The position numbers and the translations under genes were made by a program. The notes beneath the pieces were generated by a model that saw only the letters and a list, made by a program, of their open reading frames with translations, searched no databases and was not told the origin of the DNA. A stretch of 64,000 nucleotides of DNA from Cupriavidus sp. P-10 (lineage in GTDB: Bacteria; Pseudomonadota; Gammaproteobacteria; Burkholderiales; Burkholderiaceae). Location: NCBI RefSeq assembly GCF_003402535.2, contig NZ_AP025170.1:3671109-3735108 (forward strand), written 5' to 3'. Positions 38,832-49,089 of this stretch are shown piece by piece (position 1 is the first letter of the stretch; each line of letters begins with the position of its first letter).

Positions 38832-40031
38832 ATGCCGCCCGCGGCGCATGGGTCGCCCGCCCTTCCTGCATCACATCACGCATCACCTGCCTCGCCGCAG
38901 CGCCGCCGGCTGGTCGGCGCCTCGCTGCTGGCCGCGGCTTCGCCGTCGCTGCCGCTGCATGCCCAGTCCATGCTGCCGTCGCCGCCGCCGGGCTACCCGT
39001 CGGGGTATGACGCCACCATTGGCCGCGCGCTGCGCGAAGGCGAGGTGGTGGTCTATGGCTCGACCGACCTGGAAGTGGCGCGGCCGCTGATCACGGCGTT
39101 CGAGACGCGCTATCCCGGCATCCGGGTGCGCTACGAGGACCTGAACACCGTCGACCTGAACCAGCGCTTCCTGGCGGAAACCGCCGCGCTTGGCAGCAGC
39201 CGCCCGGCGCCGGGCGCACGTTATGCCGACGTGCTGTGGAGTACCGCCATGGACCTGCAGATCAAGCTGGTCAACGACGGCAACGCCCAGCGCTACGCCT
39301 CGCCGGAGCGCGCCGGGCTGCCCGGCTGGGCGGTGTGGCGCGACGAGGCCTGGGGCACCACCTTCGAGCCCGCGGTGATCGTCTACAACCGCCACCACTT
39401 CGCCGGCATGAGCGCGCCGCGCAGCCGCACCGGGCTGGCGCGGCTGCTGCAGGAGAATGCGCCGCGCTGGCGCGGCAAGGTAGTGACATATGACGTGGAA
39501 CGCTCTGGCGTCGGCTACCTGCTGGCGCAGCAGGACGCACGCATGGGCAGCGAATTCTGGTACCTGGCGCAGGCGCTGGGGCGCGCCGGGGTGCAGTTGT
39601 CGTCGTCGACCGCCGAGATGGTCGAGTGCATCGCCAGCGGCGAGCTGGTGATGGGGTACAACCTGCTTGGCTCTTATGCGCTGTCGCTGATGGAGCGCGG
39701 CGCCGCGATCGACGTGATCGCGCCGCGCGACTACACGCTGGTGATGTCGCGCGTGGCTTTTATCGCCCGGCGCGCACCGCGGCCCAATGCCGCGCGGTTG
39801 TGGCTGGATTTCCTGCTGTCGAGAGAAGGGCAGGCGCTGCTGGCCAAGTCGACCACGCAGCTCTACACCATTCGCACGGATACCGACAGCGTGCATACCG
39901 CCGCGGCGCTGTCGGAGCGCCTGGGCTATGCGCTCAAGCCGATCAGCGTGGGGCCGGGCCTGCTGGCCGCGCAGGACACCCTGCGCAAGCGCGCCTTCCT
40001 GGCGCGCTGGCACGAAGCGGTACGCGGCTAG
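38832..40031 (+). CDS. Periplasmic solute-binding protein, iron/thiamine-like (family 1)
   Basis: 399 residues from the ATG used, with a twin-arginine-like leader (SPQRRRLVGASLLAAASPSLPLHAQ). The body is an FbpA/AfuA/PgtC-type binding protein: EVVVYGSTDLEVARPLITAFETRYPGIRV, YADVLWSTAMDLQIKLVNDG, KVVTYDVERSGVGYLL, FLLSREGQALLAKS. No ABC permease or ATPase is nearby. It is divergent from a two-component pair, like PgtC in phosphoglycerate sensing, so it may serve as a ligand sensor. Start uncertain: no good Shine-Dalgarno, and a GTG at 38799 is possible. TATAAT at 38732-38737 is a candidate -10. Confidence 0.82.
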   Translation: MPPAAHGSPALPASHHASPASPQRRRLVGASLLAAASPSLPLHAQSMLPSPPPGYPSGYDATIGRALREGEVVVYGSTDLEVARPLITAFETRYPGIRVRYEDLNTVDLNQRFLAETAALGSSRPAPGARYADVLWSTAMDLQIKLVNDGNAQRYASPERAGLPGWAVWRDEAWGTTFEPAVIVYNRHHFAGMSAPRSRTGLARLLQENAPRWRGKVVTYDVERSGVGYLLAQQDARMGSEFWYLAQALGRAGVQLSSSTAEMVECIASGELVMGYNLLGSYALSLMERGAAIDVIAPRDYTLVMSRVAFIARRAPRPNAARLWLDFLLSREGQALLAKSTTQLYTIRTDTDSVHTAAALSERLGYALKPISVGPGLLAAQDTLRKRAFLARWHEAVRG

Positions 40032-40069
40032 CCCAGGCGGCTGTCAGGGAGATCAGGGAGGTCAGGGGA

Positions 40070-40816
40070 TCAGGGCACCAGGTCGCTGGTGTCCAGGCCC
40101 GCGGCCTTCTCGGCCTGGATGCAGGCCTGCTCGCACAGCGTCGACAGTTCGTCGTCGAGTTGCGCCATCGGGCGCGGCATGTAGCCGAGCCGCAGCGCGG
40201 GGGAAAGTCTCAGGGTATCGATGAAAGCGTCCGCCATGCGCTCGGCATTGGCGTCGAGGTCGAAGTCCTCGGGCGAGAACAGCCAGTGCGCCAGCACGCC
40301 GCCGATGCTGGCATGGAAGGCGTTGACGGCCAGGTCCAGGTCGAGGTCCTCCGGCAGCTGGCCGCGCTCGCGCGCCAGGCGCAGGTGCTCGCGGATCTTC
40401 ACCAGGCCTTCCTTGTGCGACTGGCGCTGGCGCTCGAAGATGGCGCCGTTGTCCTGCACCATCTCGCACTTGTGGAAGATGATCTCGAAGACGCGGCGCA
40501 GGCGCGGGTTCACCACGGTCTGGCGCATCACGTAGGCGCAGATGTCGCGCACGCCGCCAAGCGGGTCCTCCTGGCGCGCGATCCGCTCCGGATCGCACAG
40601 CGCTTCCACCGGCAGGTGCACGCGGTCGCACATGGCGGCAAACACGTCGCTCTTGTTCTTGAAGTGCCAGTAGATCGCGCCGCGGGTGACCCCCGCCGCT
40701 TCGGCGATGTCGGCCAGCGACGGCCGTGCCACGCCGCGGGCGTGGAACACGGTTTCGGCCGCGTCGAGAATCCGGTGGCGCGTTTCCAGCGCCTCTTCCT
40801 TGGTGCGTCTGACCAT
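40070..40816 (-). CDS. acrR: TetR family repressor, AcrR/TtgR-like
   Basis: 248 residues, somewhat longer than AcrR. The N-terminal TetR domain reads MVRRTKEEALETRHRILDAAETVFHARG and LADIAEAAGVTRGAIYWHFKNKSDVF, very close to AcrR/TtgR. The C-terminal ligand domain is longer and ends ...AAGLDTSDLVP. Divergent from the AcrAB-OprM operon, whose promoter carries an AcrR-like operator. Drug binding should release it. Confidence 0.92.
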   Translation of the reverse strand: MVRRTKEEALETRHRILDAAETVFHARGVARPSLADIAEAAGVTRGAIYWHFKNKSDVFAAMCDRVHLPVEALCDPERIARQEDPLGGVRDICAYVMRQTVVNPRLRRVFEIIFHKCEMVQDNGAIFERQRQSHKEGLVKIREHLRLARERGQLPEDLDLDLAVNAFHASIGGVLAHWLFSPEDFDLDANAERMADAFIDTLRLSPALRLGYMPRPMAQLDDELSTLCEQACIQAEKAAGLDTSDLVP

Positions 40817-41388
40817 TTCTGTCTCATATGCCGGCGGTGCATGGCCACGGTGGCCACGGTCCGGCGTGTTGAATCTACCCGGTGCAGCGCAAGGCGCGCG
40901 ACGGGTCGTTGTCGTCACATGGCGATGTTGTCGCAAGCCCTGGGTCCGACAGGACGGCGCGCATCCTAACCCGAGTCGGCGGTTTGCGCCGGATCTGGAT
41001 CAGGTTTGCCGGCTTTTCGTTGGAATCTGATGGTTCTCACCGGATTAGCCCCGACGGGATGTGCGTCCGAAAGCCCCTGTCGATGAATCGACTTAACATA
41101 CATGCTTGAATGTATATATAATACGCGCTCGCCCGGCTTTCGGCCAGCCGCCCTTTGTGACATAGCCAGCACCTTGGGCGACTCCTTGCGCAGGCCAGCC
41201 GGTCGGCGATCCAGTCGTCATATAAAAGCCACCGTTCGTCGCATTCGTCACCGCGTCGACGCGATTTGTGGCTAGCATCACGCTTTTATCCGCTGCAAAA
41301 ATTGCGGCGGGCTGCGTCGTTTCCGCTTTCCTGAGAAGGCAGGTCGGGGCGATGCGGCAGATCTCAAATTGCCATCATGGGGTTATCG
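40817..41388. other. 572-bp divergent control region of the AcrAB-type pump
   Basis: Holds the operator/promoter at 41093-41122. The remaining bases, including a 270-bp mRNA leader before the adaptor, show no convincing gene; a 62-codon frame on the minus strand (41093-41281) lacks support. Confidence 0.5.
41093..41122 (+). promoter_or_regulatory. acrA promoter with an AcrR-like operator
   Basis: -35 TTAACA (41093-41098), 18-bp spacer, -10 TATAAT (41117-41122). The spacer holds an inverted repeat ACATACAT/AATGTATA whose 24 bases (41095-41118) agree with the E. coli AcrR operator at 19 positions. Repressor bound here would cover the promoter. Confidence 0.75.
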
Positions 41389-42639
41389 ATGAGGAAGTCC
41401 CAACGTATCAGCCGCGTTGCCACCTTTGCAGCCGCGGCGCTGTCGGCGCTGGCGCTCACTGCCTGCGGCGACAAGAAGGCCGAGGGCGGTGCCCCGCCGC
41501 CGCCGGAAGTCGGCGTGGTCACCGTGACGCCGTCGCCGGTCGCCGTCGTCAATGAACTGCCGGGCCGCCTCGAAGGCGTGCGCACGGCCGAAGTGCGCGC
41601 TCGCGTCGAAGGCATCGTGCTGTCGCGCAACTACACCGAGGGCGGCGAAGTGAAGGCCGGCCAGGTGATGTTCCGCATCGACCCGGCGTCCTACCAGGCC
41701 GAGCTGTCCTCGGCCCAGGCCGCGCTGCAGCGCGCCGAGGCCAATGCCGTGTCGGCGCGCCTGAAGGCCGAGCGTTACAAGCCGCTGGTGGCCGTCAACG
41801 CGGTCAGCAAGCAGGAATACGACGACGCCGTGGCCGCCGCCGGCCAGGCCAATGCCGACGTGGCATCGGCCAGGGCCGCCGTGCGCACCGCCCAGATCAA
41901 CCTGGGCTACACCACCGTGACCGCGCCGATCAGCGGCCGCGCCGGACGTGCGCTGGTGACCGAGGGCGCGCTGGTGGGCAAGGGTGAGGCGACCAAGCTG
42001 GCGCTGGTGGAACAGGTCGACCCGATGTGGGTCACCTTCACCCAGCCGGCTTCGGAAGTCACGCGCCTGCGCCGCGCCATCGAGTCGGGCGCCGTCAAGG
42101 GCGTCAACGGCGGCGCCAACGTGCACCTGTACGTGGAAGACGGACGCGAGTACGAGCACACCGGCAAGCTGCTGTTCTCGGACATGACGGTCGACCCGAC
42201 CACCGGCGCGATCACGCTGCGCGCGCAGTTCCCCAACCCGAAGCGCGAGCTGCTGTCGGGCACCTTCGTGCGCGTGAAGATCGAGCAGGGCGTGGATGAG
42301 AACGCGCTGACCGTGCCGCAGCGGGCGCTGATCCGCGGCGCGCAGGGCGCCACCGTGCTGGTGGTCGGCAACGACGGCAAGGTCGCCGCGGTGCCGGTCA
42401 AGGCGCCGCAGGCCATCGGCGACCGCTGGATCGTGACCGAAGGCCTGAAGGGCGGCGAGATGGTGATCGTCGAGGGCCTGCAGAAGGTCAAGGTCGGCGC
42501 GCCGGCCAAGGCGGTGCCATTCGTGCAGGCGGGTGCCTCGGCACCGGCCGCCACGCCGGCTTCGGCTTCCGCTGCCCCCGCCTCGGCCCCCAAGGCCGAA
42601 GCCGCGCAGCAAGCCAAGGCCGAGGGCAAGCAAGGCTGA
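41389..42639 (+). CDS. acrA: RND efflux adaptor lipoprotein AcrA/MexA
   Basis: 416 residues. A lipoprotein signal MRKSQRISRVATFAAAALSA with lipobox LTAC, lipoyl halves (AEVRARVEGIVLSRNYTEGGEVKAGQVMFRIDP; LGYTTVTAPISGRAGRALVTEGALVG), an alpha-hairpin and beta-barrel domains (GAITLRAQFPNPKRELLSGTFVRVKIEQG). The start at 41389 follows GGGG at -7; an in-frame ATG at 41377 would add MGLS. First gene of the pump operon. Confidence 0.92.
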   Translation: MRKSQRISRVATFAAAALSALALTACGDKKAEGGAPPPPEVGVVTVTPSPVAVVNELPGRLEGVRTAEVRARVEGIVLSRNYTEGGEVKAGQVMFRIDPASYQAELSSAQAALQRAEANAVSARLKAERYKPLVAVNAVSKQEYDDAVAAAGQANADVASARAAVRTAQINLGYTTVTAPISGRAGRALVTEGALVGKGEATKLALVEQVDPMWVTFTQPASEVTRLRRAIESGAVKGVNGGANVHLYVEDGREYEHTGKLLFSDMTVDPTTGAITLRAQFPNPKRELLSGTFVRVKIEQGVDENALTVPQRALIRGAQGATVLVVGNDGKVAAVPVKAPQAIGDRWIVTEGLKGGEMVIVEGLQKVKVGAPAKAVPFVQAGASAPAATPASASAAPASAPKAEAAQQAKAEGKQG

Positions 42640-42711
42640 ACACCGCCGCGCCGCAGCAGCTGAAGCCAGCCGCCGCGGCACACAGGGCTAGACAAAGAGG
42701 GAGCCAGTCTT

Positions 42712-45700
42712 ATGGCCAAGTTTTTTATCGACCGGCCGGTGTTCGCGTGGGTGCTCGCGCTGATCATCGTGCTGGGCGGGATGTTGTCGATCATGCAGTT
42801 GCCGATCGCGCAATACCCGAACATCGCGCCCCCCACGATCTCGGTCACCGCCACCTACCCGGGTGCGTCGGCCAAGACGCTGGAGGATTCCGTCACTTCG
42901 GTGATCGAGCAGGAGCTTAACGGCGCCCCCAACCTGCTCTATTACAACTCGACCAGCGAATCGACCGGCCTGGCGACGATCACCATCGCGTTCGCGCCGG
43001 GTTCCAACGTCGACCTGAACTCGGTCGAAGTGCAGAACCGCCTCAAGCGCGTGGAAGCTCGCCTGCCGGCCGAAGTGCGCCAGCAGGGCGTGCGCGTGGA
43101 CAAGGCCGGGAACAACTACATGATGTTCCTGACCGTGTCGTCCAAGTCCGGCACGGCCAGCGCGATCCAGCTCGGCAACTATGTCTCGGCGCAGGTGATC
43201 GACTCGATCCGGCGCGTGCCGGGCGTGGGCCAGGCCGACCTGTTCGGCACCGAGTACGCCATGCGTATCTGGCTGGACCCGTCCAAGCTGACCGGCTACA
43301 ACCTGACGCCGCTGGACGTGACCGCCGCGGTGAGCGAGCAGAACGTGCAGGTCGCCGTGGGCGAACTGGGCGGCACGCCCTCGCCCAAGGGCACCGAGCT
43401 GAACGCCACCGTCACCACCGAAAGCCGGCTGTCCACGCCTGAGCAGTTCGGCAACATCCTGCTGCGCACCAACCCCGACGGTTCGTCGGTGCGCATCAAG
43501 GACGTGGGCCGCGTGGAGCTGGGCGGCGCCGACTACTCGACGCTGGCCCGCACCAACGGCAAGCCCTCGGCGGCCATCGCCATCAAGCTGGCCCCGACCG
43601 GCAACGCGCTGGCCACGGCCACCGCGGTGCGCGCCAAGATGGAAGAGCTGTCGAAGAACTTCCCGGGGGACTACCAGTACTCGGTGCCTTACGACACCTC
43701 GGCCTTCGTCAAGATCTCGATCGAGGAAGTGATCAAGACGCTGCTGGAAGCCGTGGTGCTGGTGTTCCTGGTGATGTACCTGTTCCTGCAGAACTTCCGC
43801 GCCACGCTGATCCCGACGCTGGTGGTGCCGATCGCGCTGCTGGGTACGTTTGGCGCGCTGCTGGCCTTCGGCTTCTCGATCAACGTGCTGACCATGTTCG
43901 GCATGGTGCTGGCGATCGGTATCCTGGTGGACGATGCCATCGTGGTGGTCGAGAACGTCGAGCGGATCATGAGCGAGGAAGGACTCTCGCCACGTGAAGC
44001 CACGCGCAAGGCCATGGGCCAGATCACCGGCGCCATCGTCGGCATCACGCTGGTGCTGACCGCGGTGTTCATCCCGATGGCATTCTTCTCGGGCTCGGTG
44101 GGCAACATCTACCGCCAGTTCTCGCTGTCGCTGATCGCCTCGATGGCATTCTCGGCGCTGCTGGCGCTGACGCTGACCCCGGCGCTGTGCGCGACGCTGC
44201 TCAAGCCCGTGGAAGCCGGCCATCACCATGAGAAGAAGGGTTTCTTTGGCTGGTTCAACCGCACCTTCGCGCGCGCTTCGACCAGCTACCAGGGCGTGGT
44301 GGCGCGCATCCTCAAGCGCACCGGCCGCTACCTGATCATCTACGCGCTGATCATCCTCGGCGTGGTGGTGCTGTTCAAGCGCCTGCCGTCGTCGTTCCTG
44401 CCCGATGAAGACCAGGGCTACATGATCACCGTGGTGCAGCTGCCCAACGGCGCGACCCAGGACCGTACCATCGGCGTGCTCAAGCAGATCGAGGACTATT
44501 ACCTGCAGAAGGAAAGCAAGGTGGTGGACCAGATGATCACGGTGGCGGGCTTCTCCTTCTTCGGCCGCGGCCAGAACGGCGGTATCGCGTTCGTGCGCCT
44601 GAAGGACTGGAAGGAGCGCACCGGCGAGGGCGAGAACGCGCAGGCGCTGGTCGGCCGTGCCTTCGGCGCGCTGTCGTTCATCAAGGACGCGATCATCTTC
44701 CCGCTCAACCCGCCGGCGATTTCCGAGCTGGGCAACTCCTCGGGCTTTGACTTCCGCCTGCAGGACCGCACCGGCCAGGGCCACGCCAAGCTGATGGAAG
44801 CGCGCAACATGATGCTCGGCATGGCCGCACAGAACCCGGTGCTGATGGGCGTGCGCCCCGAAGGCCAGGAAGACGCGCCGCAGCTGCAGATCGACATCGA
44901 CCGCGAGAAGGCGCGTGCGCTGGGCGTGTCGGTGGCCGAGATCAACTCGACGCTGTCGATCGCGTTCGGCTCCAGCTACGTCAACGACTTCATCTATGAA
45001 GGCCGGGTGCGCAAGGTGATCGTGCAGGCCGACGGCGCCGACCGCCGCCTGCCGGACGACCTGACCAAGCTGCGCGTGAAGAACAGCAACGGCGACATGG
45101 TGGCATTTGCCGCGTTCGCGACCTCCAAATGGATCATGGGTTCGCCGCGCCTGGAGCGCTACAACGGCATGCCGGCGGTGAAGATCGCGGGCCAGGCCGC
45201 ACCGGGACGCAGTACCGGTGAAGCCATGCGCGTGATGGAAGAGAACTTCGCCAAGCTGCCGCCGGGCTTCGGCTTCGAGTGGTCGGGCCAGTCGTATGAA
45301 GAGCGCCTGGCCGGCTCGCAGGAACCGATCCTGTACACGCTGTCGCTGATCATCGTGTTCCTGTGCCTGGCCGCGTTGTACGAGAGCTGGTCGATCCCGT
45401 TCTCGGTGCTGCTGGTGGTGCCGCTGGGCGTGCTCGGCGCGCTGCTCGGCGTGACGCTGCGCGGCATGCCCAACGATGTGTACTTCAAGGTGGGCCTGAT
45501 CGCCACGATCGGCTTGTCGGCGAAGAACGCCATCCTGATCGTGGAATTCGCCAAGGACCTGCAGGCGCAAGGCAAGGGCCTGGTCGAAGCCACGCTGGAA
45601 GCGGTGCACCTGCGGTTCCGCCCGATCCTGATGACGTCGATGGCATTTATCCTGGGCGTGCTGCCGCTGGCGATCGCCACTGGCGCGGGCTCGGGCAGCC

Positions 45701-45864
45701 AGCGCGCCATCGGTACCGGCGTGATGGGCGGGATGATCACGGCCACGGTGCTGGCGATCTTCCTGGTGCCGGTCTTCTTCGTCGTGGTGCGCAAGCGCTT
45801 CAAGGGCAGCGAGCGCCAGCGCATGCTGGACAAGAAGTGGCATGACCCGCAAGAGGAAATCTGA
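42712..45864 (+). CDS. acrB: RND multidrug efflux pump AcrB/MexB
   Basis: 1050 residues, full-length HAE1 pump beginning [23 protein letters not shown]. The proton-relay Asp pair is in [18 protein letters not shown], and the second half has [15 protein letters not shown] with the relay Lys. Periplasmic porter and docking domains are complete. GGGAG precedes the ATG. It extrudes drugs, solvents and detergents with AcrA and the OprM-type channel encoded next. Confidence 0.95.
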   Translation: MAKFFIDRPVFAWVLALIIVLGGMLSIMQLPIAQYPNIAPPTISVTATYPGASAKTLEDSVTSVIEQELNGAPNLLYYNSTSESTGLATITIAFAPGSNVDLNSVEVQNRLKRVEARLPAEVRQQGVRVDKAGNNYMMFLTVSSKSGTASAIQLGNYVSAQVIDSIRRVPGVGQADLFGTEYAMRIWLDPSKLTGYNLTPLDVTAAVSEQNVQVAVGELGGTPSPKGTELNATVTTESRLSTPEQFGNILLRTNPDGSSVRIKDVGRVELGGADYSTLARTNGKPSAAIAIKLAPTGNALATATAVRAKMEELSKNFPGDYQYSVPYDTSAFVKISIEEVIKTLLEAVVLVFLVMYLFLQNFRATLIPTLVVPIALLGTFGALLAFGFSINVLTMFGMVLAIGILVDDAIVVVENVERIMSEEGLSPREATRKAMGQITGAIVGITLVLTAVFIPMAFFSGSVGNIYRQFSLSLIASMAFSALLALTLTPALCATLLKPVEAGHHHEKKGFFGWFNRTFARASTSYQGVVARILKRTGRYLIIYALIILGVVVLFKRLPSSFLPDEDQGYMITVVQLPNGATQDRTIGVLKQIEDYYLQKESKVVDQMITVAGFSFFGRGQNGGIAFVRLKDWKERTGEGENAQALVGRAFGALSFIKDAIIFPLNPPAISELGNSSGFDFRLQDRTGQGHAKLMEARNMMLGMAAQNPVLMGVRPEGQEDAPQLQIDIDREKARALGVSVAEINSTLSIAFGSSYVNDFIYEGRVRKVIVQADGADRRLPDDLTKLRVKNSNGDMVAFAAFATSKWIMGSPRLERYNGMPAVKIAGQAAPGRSTGEAMRVMEENFAKLPPGFGFEWSGQSYEERLAGSQEPILYTLSLIIVFLCLAALYESWSIPFSVLLVVPLGVLGALLGVTLRGMPNDVYFKVGLIATIGLSAKNAILIVEFAKDLQAQGKGLVEATLEAVHLRFRPILMTSMAFILGVLPLAIATGAGSGSQRAIGTGVMGGMITATVLAIFLVPVFFVVVRKRFKGSERQRMLDKKWHDPQEEI

Positions 45865-45865
45865 C

Positions 45866-47353
45866 ATGACCAAGACCCTGACCACACTGCTGCTGGTGGC
45901 CGGCGTTCTGACGGGGTGCACGCTGGCACCCCACTATGACCGCCCCGCCCCGCCGGTGGCAGACAGCTTCCCGGTGGCACCGGAGGGCTATGCCACGGCC
46001 GAGGTGAAGAGCGGCGAGACCCGCCGCGCAACCGACATCGGCTGGCGCGAGTTCTTCCGCGACCCGCGCCTGCAGGCGCTGATCGCCACCTCGCTGGATA
46101 ACAACCGCGACCTGCGCCAGGCCGCGCTGCGCATCGAGGAAGCGCGCGCCACCTACCAGGTGCAGCGTGCCGATCTGCTGCCCACGGTGAACGTGGAAGG
46201 CGGCTACACCCGGGCCCGCACCACCCCGGCCGAGGCCGCCACCGCGCTGGGCCAGCCCGGGGTGACCGAGGTCTACCGGGTCGGCCTGGGCATCTCGTCG
46301 TACGAGCTCGATTTCTTCGGGCGCGTGCGCAGCCTGTCCAACGCCGCGCTGGCGCAGTACTTCGCCACGGAAGAGGCACACCGCTCGGCGTATATCTCGC
46401 TGGTATCGGAAGTCGCCAAGGCGTACCTGGCCGAGCGTTCCTTCGCCGAGCAGTACGAGCTGGCGCGCAACACGCTGCAGGCGCGCGAAAGCACCTACGG
46501 GCTGGCCAAGAAGCGCTTCGATGCCGGCGCCACCTCGGCGCTGGACCTGCGCGACAACGAATCGCTGGTGGCGCAGGCGCGCGTCGCCGCGGCGCAGCTG
46601 GCACGCCAGCGCGCGCAGGCGCAGAACGCGCTCGAAGTGCTGGTGGGCAAGCCCATCGGCACCATCGAGAACCTGCCCGAGCCGATGCGGCTGTCGGACG
46701 AGCGCATCGTCAGCGATATCCCGGCGGGCCTGCCGTCGGAGTTGCTGGAGCAGCGTCCCGATATCCGCCAGGCCGAGCAGCAGCTGCTGTCGGCCAACGC
46801 CAATATCGGCGCGGCGCGCGCGGCGTTCTTCCCGCGCATCTCGCTGACCACCAGCGTCGGCACCATCAGCCCGACGTTCTCGGGACTGTTCGATGCCGGC
46901 ACGCGCGCATGGTCGTTCGCGCCGCAGCTGACGCTGCCGATCTTCGACTATGGCCGCAACAGGTCGAACCTGGATCTGGCCAACGTGCGCAAGAACATCC
47001 AGATCGCCAACTACGAGAAGACCATCCAGACGGCCTTCGCGGAAGTGGCGGATGCGCTGGTGGCACGTGGCACGCTGGAAGACCAGGTCACTGGCCAGGA
47101 GCAAGTGCGCGACGCGGAAGCCGCTCGATATGAGTTGTCGCGCCTGCGTTTCCGCAGCGGCGTGGCCAGCTACCTGGACGAGCTCGATGCGCAGCGCCAG
47201 CTGTTCACCGCGGAGCAGGCGCTGATCCAGGCGCGGCAGCTGCGGCTGAATAACGCGATCGATCTGTATCGCGCGCTGGGCGGCGGCTTGAAGGAGGACA
47301 GCGCGGTCGCGCAGCAGGCAGCGCCTGGAGCGCAGCAACCGGTGACGCAGTAA
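45866..47353 (+). CDS. oprM: Outer-membrane efflux lipoprotein OprM/NodT family
   Basis: 495 residues. Lipoprotein signal with LTGC, then two OEP repeats: FFRDPRLQALIATSLDNNRDLRQAALRIEEARATY and RPDIRQAEQQLLSANANIGAARAAFFPRISLTTS. It forms the trimeric outer-membrane channel of the pump. Starts 1 base after the acrB stop; GAGGAAA inside the acrB end is its ribosome site. May also serve the channel-less pump at 15.2 kb. Confidence 0.94.
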   Translation: MTKTLTTLLLVAGVLTGCTLAPHYDRPAPPVADSFPVAPEGYATAEVKSGETRRATDIGWREFFRDPRLQALIATSLDNNRDLRQAALRIEEARATYQVQRADLLPTVNVEGGYTRARTTPAEAATALGQPGVTEVYRVGLGISSYELDFFGRVRSLSNAALAQYFATEEAHRSAYISLVSEVAKAYLAERSFAEQYELARNTLQARESTYGLAKKRFDAGATSALDLRDNESLVAQARVAAAQLARQRAQAQNALEVLVGKPIGTIENLPEPMRLSDERIVSDIPAGLPSELLEQRPDIRQAEQQLLSANANIGAARAAFFPRISLTTSVGTISPTFSGLFDAGTRAWSFAPQLTLPIFDYGRNRSNLDLANVRKNIQIANYEKTIQTAFAEVADALVARGTLEDQVTGQEQVRDAEAARYELSRLRFRSGVASYLDELDAQRQLFTAEQALIQARQLRLNNAIDLYRALGGGLKEDSAVAQQAAPGAQQPVTQ

Positions 47354-47365
47354 CGCGGGGGTTCT

Positions 47366-47410
47366 CCCCTCTCCCGCTTGCGTCGCTTGCGGGAGAAGGA
47401 GCAAACCGTC
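47366..47410. repeat. CTCTCCCGC palindromic repeat copy
   Basis: CCTCTCCCGC-TTGCGTCGC-TTGCGGGAGAAGG followed by GCAAACCG, the reversed flank of the same repeat family. Confidence 0.65.
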
Positions 47411-47420
47411 GGCCGTTCAA

Positions 47421-47460
47421 GCGAAAAAACCAGTGGCACACCGCCACTGGTTTTTTTTCG
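47421..47460. terminator. Strong bidirectional terminator
   Basis: CCAGTGGC/GCCACTGG stem with a 5-nt loop, bounded by six A on the left and eight T on the right, between the converging pump operon and the GMC gene. Confidence 0.92.
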
Positions 47461-47485
47461 CCTGCACCGCAGGAGTGACGCTTTG

Positions 47486-49081
47486 TCATGCCGTGATGCG
47501 TCGGGCCAGTGCATCTGCATTCTGTGCCGTCAGCGCGAACACCGACAACTGGGGATTGGCGCCCACGCTGGTCGGAAACACCGAACCGTCGAACACCGAC
47601 AGGTTGGCCAGTTGGTGGTGGCGCCCGTGGCTGTCCACCACGCCACGGCGCGGGTCGTCGCTCATGCCGCAGCCGCCCATCAGGTGCGCGGTGAACAGCG
47701 CCGTGCGGAACGGCTTGAGCGGCAGCTTCGCGATCGCGTCGCGCGCTTCAGGCCAGCTGCGGTAGTCGGTCGCGTCCAGATGGGCCGGCCGCACCTTGAC
47801 CGCACCCGCGGCAAACTGTGCCTGCGCCATGCTCAGCCATGCGCGGCGCACGCCGTCCCAGGCGTAGTCGCCCATCTCGTAGTCGAGCAGCGGGCTGCCG
47901 TTGGCGGCCAGCCGCACGCGTCCGCCCTCGCTCTGCGGCACGAAGCCGTCGCGCAGCAGCGCCAGCATGGCATTGGTGTTGGGCAGTTGCGCAATATCGC
48001 GCCGCAACGCATCGCCCATGCCGTTGAGCACGCCGGCGCTGATGCCGGGGAACAACGGCGGCACCTCCAGCTTGTAGCCCATCGGGCCCGTGGCGCCATT
48101 GGCCCACTGGAACTGGTCGGAGGCCACCGACTGTGGCGCACCATAATAAGGATCAATGCGCTCAGGCATCACGGCGATGCTGATATTCACCGGATGGATA
48201 AAAGTGCGCACGCCCAGTCGCCCATGCGGGTCCGGTACGCGCGAGCGCAGCAGCAGCGCCGGCGAGTTGATGGCCCCGCCGGCGACCACCACGTGCCGTG
48301 CGCGCACGGTCACGCCCAGGCCGGTGGGCGTATAGCCGTCGGCGCCGAGCGCTTCGCCGGTGACCGACCGCACGCGCTGCCCGTCATGTTCGAGCGTGCG
48401 CACCCGGACGCGGTGCACCAGCGTCGCGCCGGCGGCCAGCGCCGCCGGGATGGTCGATACCAGCATCGACTGCTTGGCATTGACCGGGCAGCCGAAGCCG
48501 CAATAGCCGGAGTTCCAGCAGCCCTTTACGTTGCGCGGGATCACGTGCCACTCCCAGCCCAGCTTCTCGCAGCCGCGGCGCAGCACGTCGTTGTTGGGAT
48601 TGGGCGCCATGGCCCAGGGCGCGATGCCCAGGCGCGCTTCCACCTGCGCAAACCATGGCGCCATGTCGGCCTCGGCATGGCCGCTGACGGCGTGGTGCCC
48701 GGCCCAGTGCGCCAGCGTCTGCGGCGGTGTGCGAAAGCTTGACGACCAGTTGACGGTGGTGCTGCCGCCGACCGCGCGGCCCTGCAGGATGGCGATGGCG
48801 CCGTCGGCCGTGGTGCGCGCCGCGGCCTCCTGGTACAGCTCGCGGTAGGCACGGTTCTCGTCCATGTCACGGAAGCTGTCCGAAGTGCGCAGTGCGCCCT
48901 CTTCCAGCAGCACCACGCGCAGCCCGGCACGGCTCAGCGCCTCGGCGCTGATGCCGCCGCCCGCGCCGCTGCCGACGATGGCAACGTCCGCATCGATCGT
49001 GCGGGAGGTGGTGAAAGTGCCGGCATCCAGCACCTTCCAGCCCGCGGCGATGCCTGCGTCGTAGAGATTGTCGATGGCCAT
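47486..49081 (-). CDS. GMC family oxidoreductase (FAD)
   Basis: 531 residues. FAD-binding motif VAIVGSGAGGGISAEALSRAGLRVVLLEEG (about 32-62), the GMC block GRAVGGSTTVNWSSSFRTP, a cysteine-rich segment NSGYCGFGCPVNAKQS and the C-terminal catalytic region LMGGCGMSDDPRRGVVDSHGRHHQLANLSVFDGSVFPTSVGANP. These resemble membrane-bound alcohol, gluconate or cholesterol-type dehydrogenases. It lies 8 bp after a Tat-exported subunit gene, so the pair is probably one enzyme. No cytochrome subunit is adjacent. Substrate unknown. Confidence 0.87.
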   Translation of the reverse strand: MAIDNLYDAGIAAGWKVLDAGTFTTSRTIDADVAIVGSGAGGGISAEALSRAGLRVVLLEEGALRTSDSFRDMDENRAYRELYQEAAARTTADGAIAILQGRAVGGSTTVNWSSSFRTPPQTLAHWAGHHAVSGHAEADMAPWFAQVEARLGIAPWAMAPNPNNDVLRRGCEKLGWEWHVIPRNVKGCWNSGYCGFGCPVNAKQSMLVSTIPAALAAGATLVHRVRVRTLEHDGQRVRSVTGEALGADGYTPTGLGVTVRARHVVVAGGAINSPALLLRSRVPDPHGRLGVRTFIHPVNISIAVMPERIDPYYGAPQSVASDQFQWANGATGPMGYKLEVPPLFPGISAGVLNGMGDALRRDIAQLPNTNAMLALLRDGFVPQSEGGRVRLAANGSPLLDYEMGDYAWDGVRRAWLSMAQAQFAAGAVKVRPAHLDATDYRSWPEARDAIAKLPLKPFRTALFTAHLMGGCGMSDDPRRGVVDSHGRHHQLANLSVFDGSVFPTSVGANPQLSVFALTAQNADALARRITA

Positions 49082-49089
49082 GTCGGTGC

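Noticed and set aside
41093..41281. 62-codon minus-strand frame in the acrR-acrA gap
   Set aside because: It overlaps the operator/promoter, has no ribosome site and no recognisable sequence.
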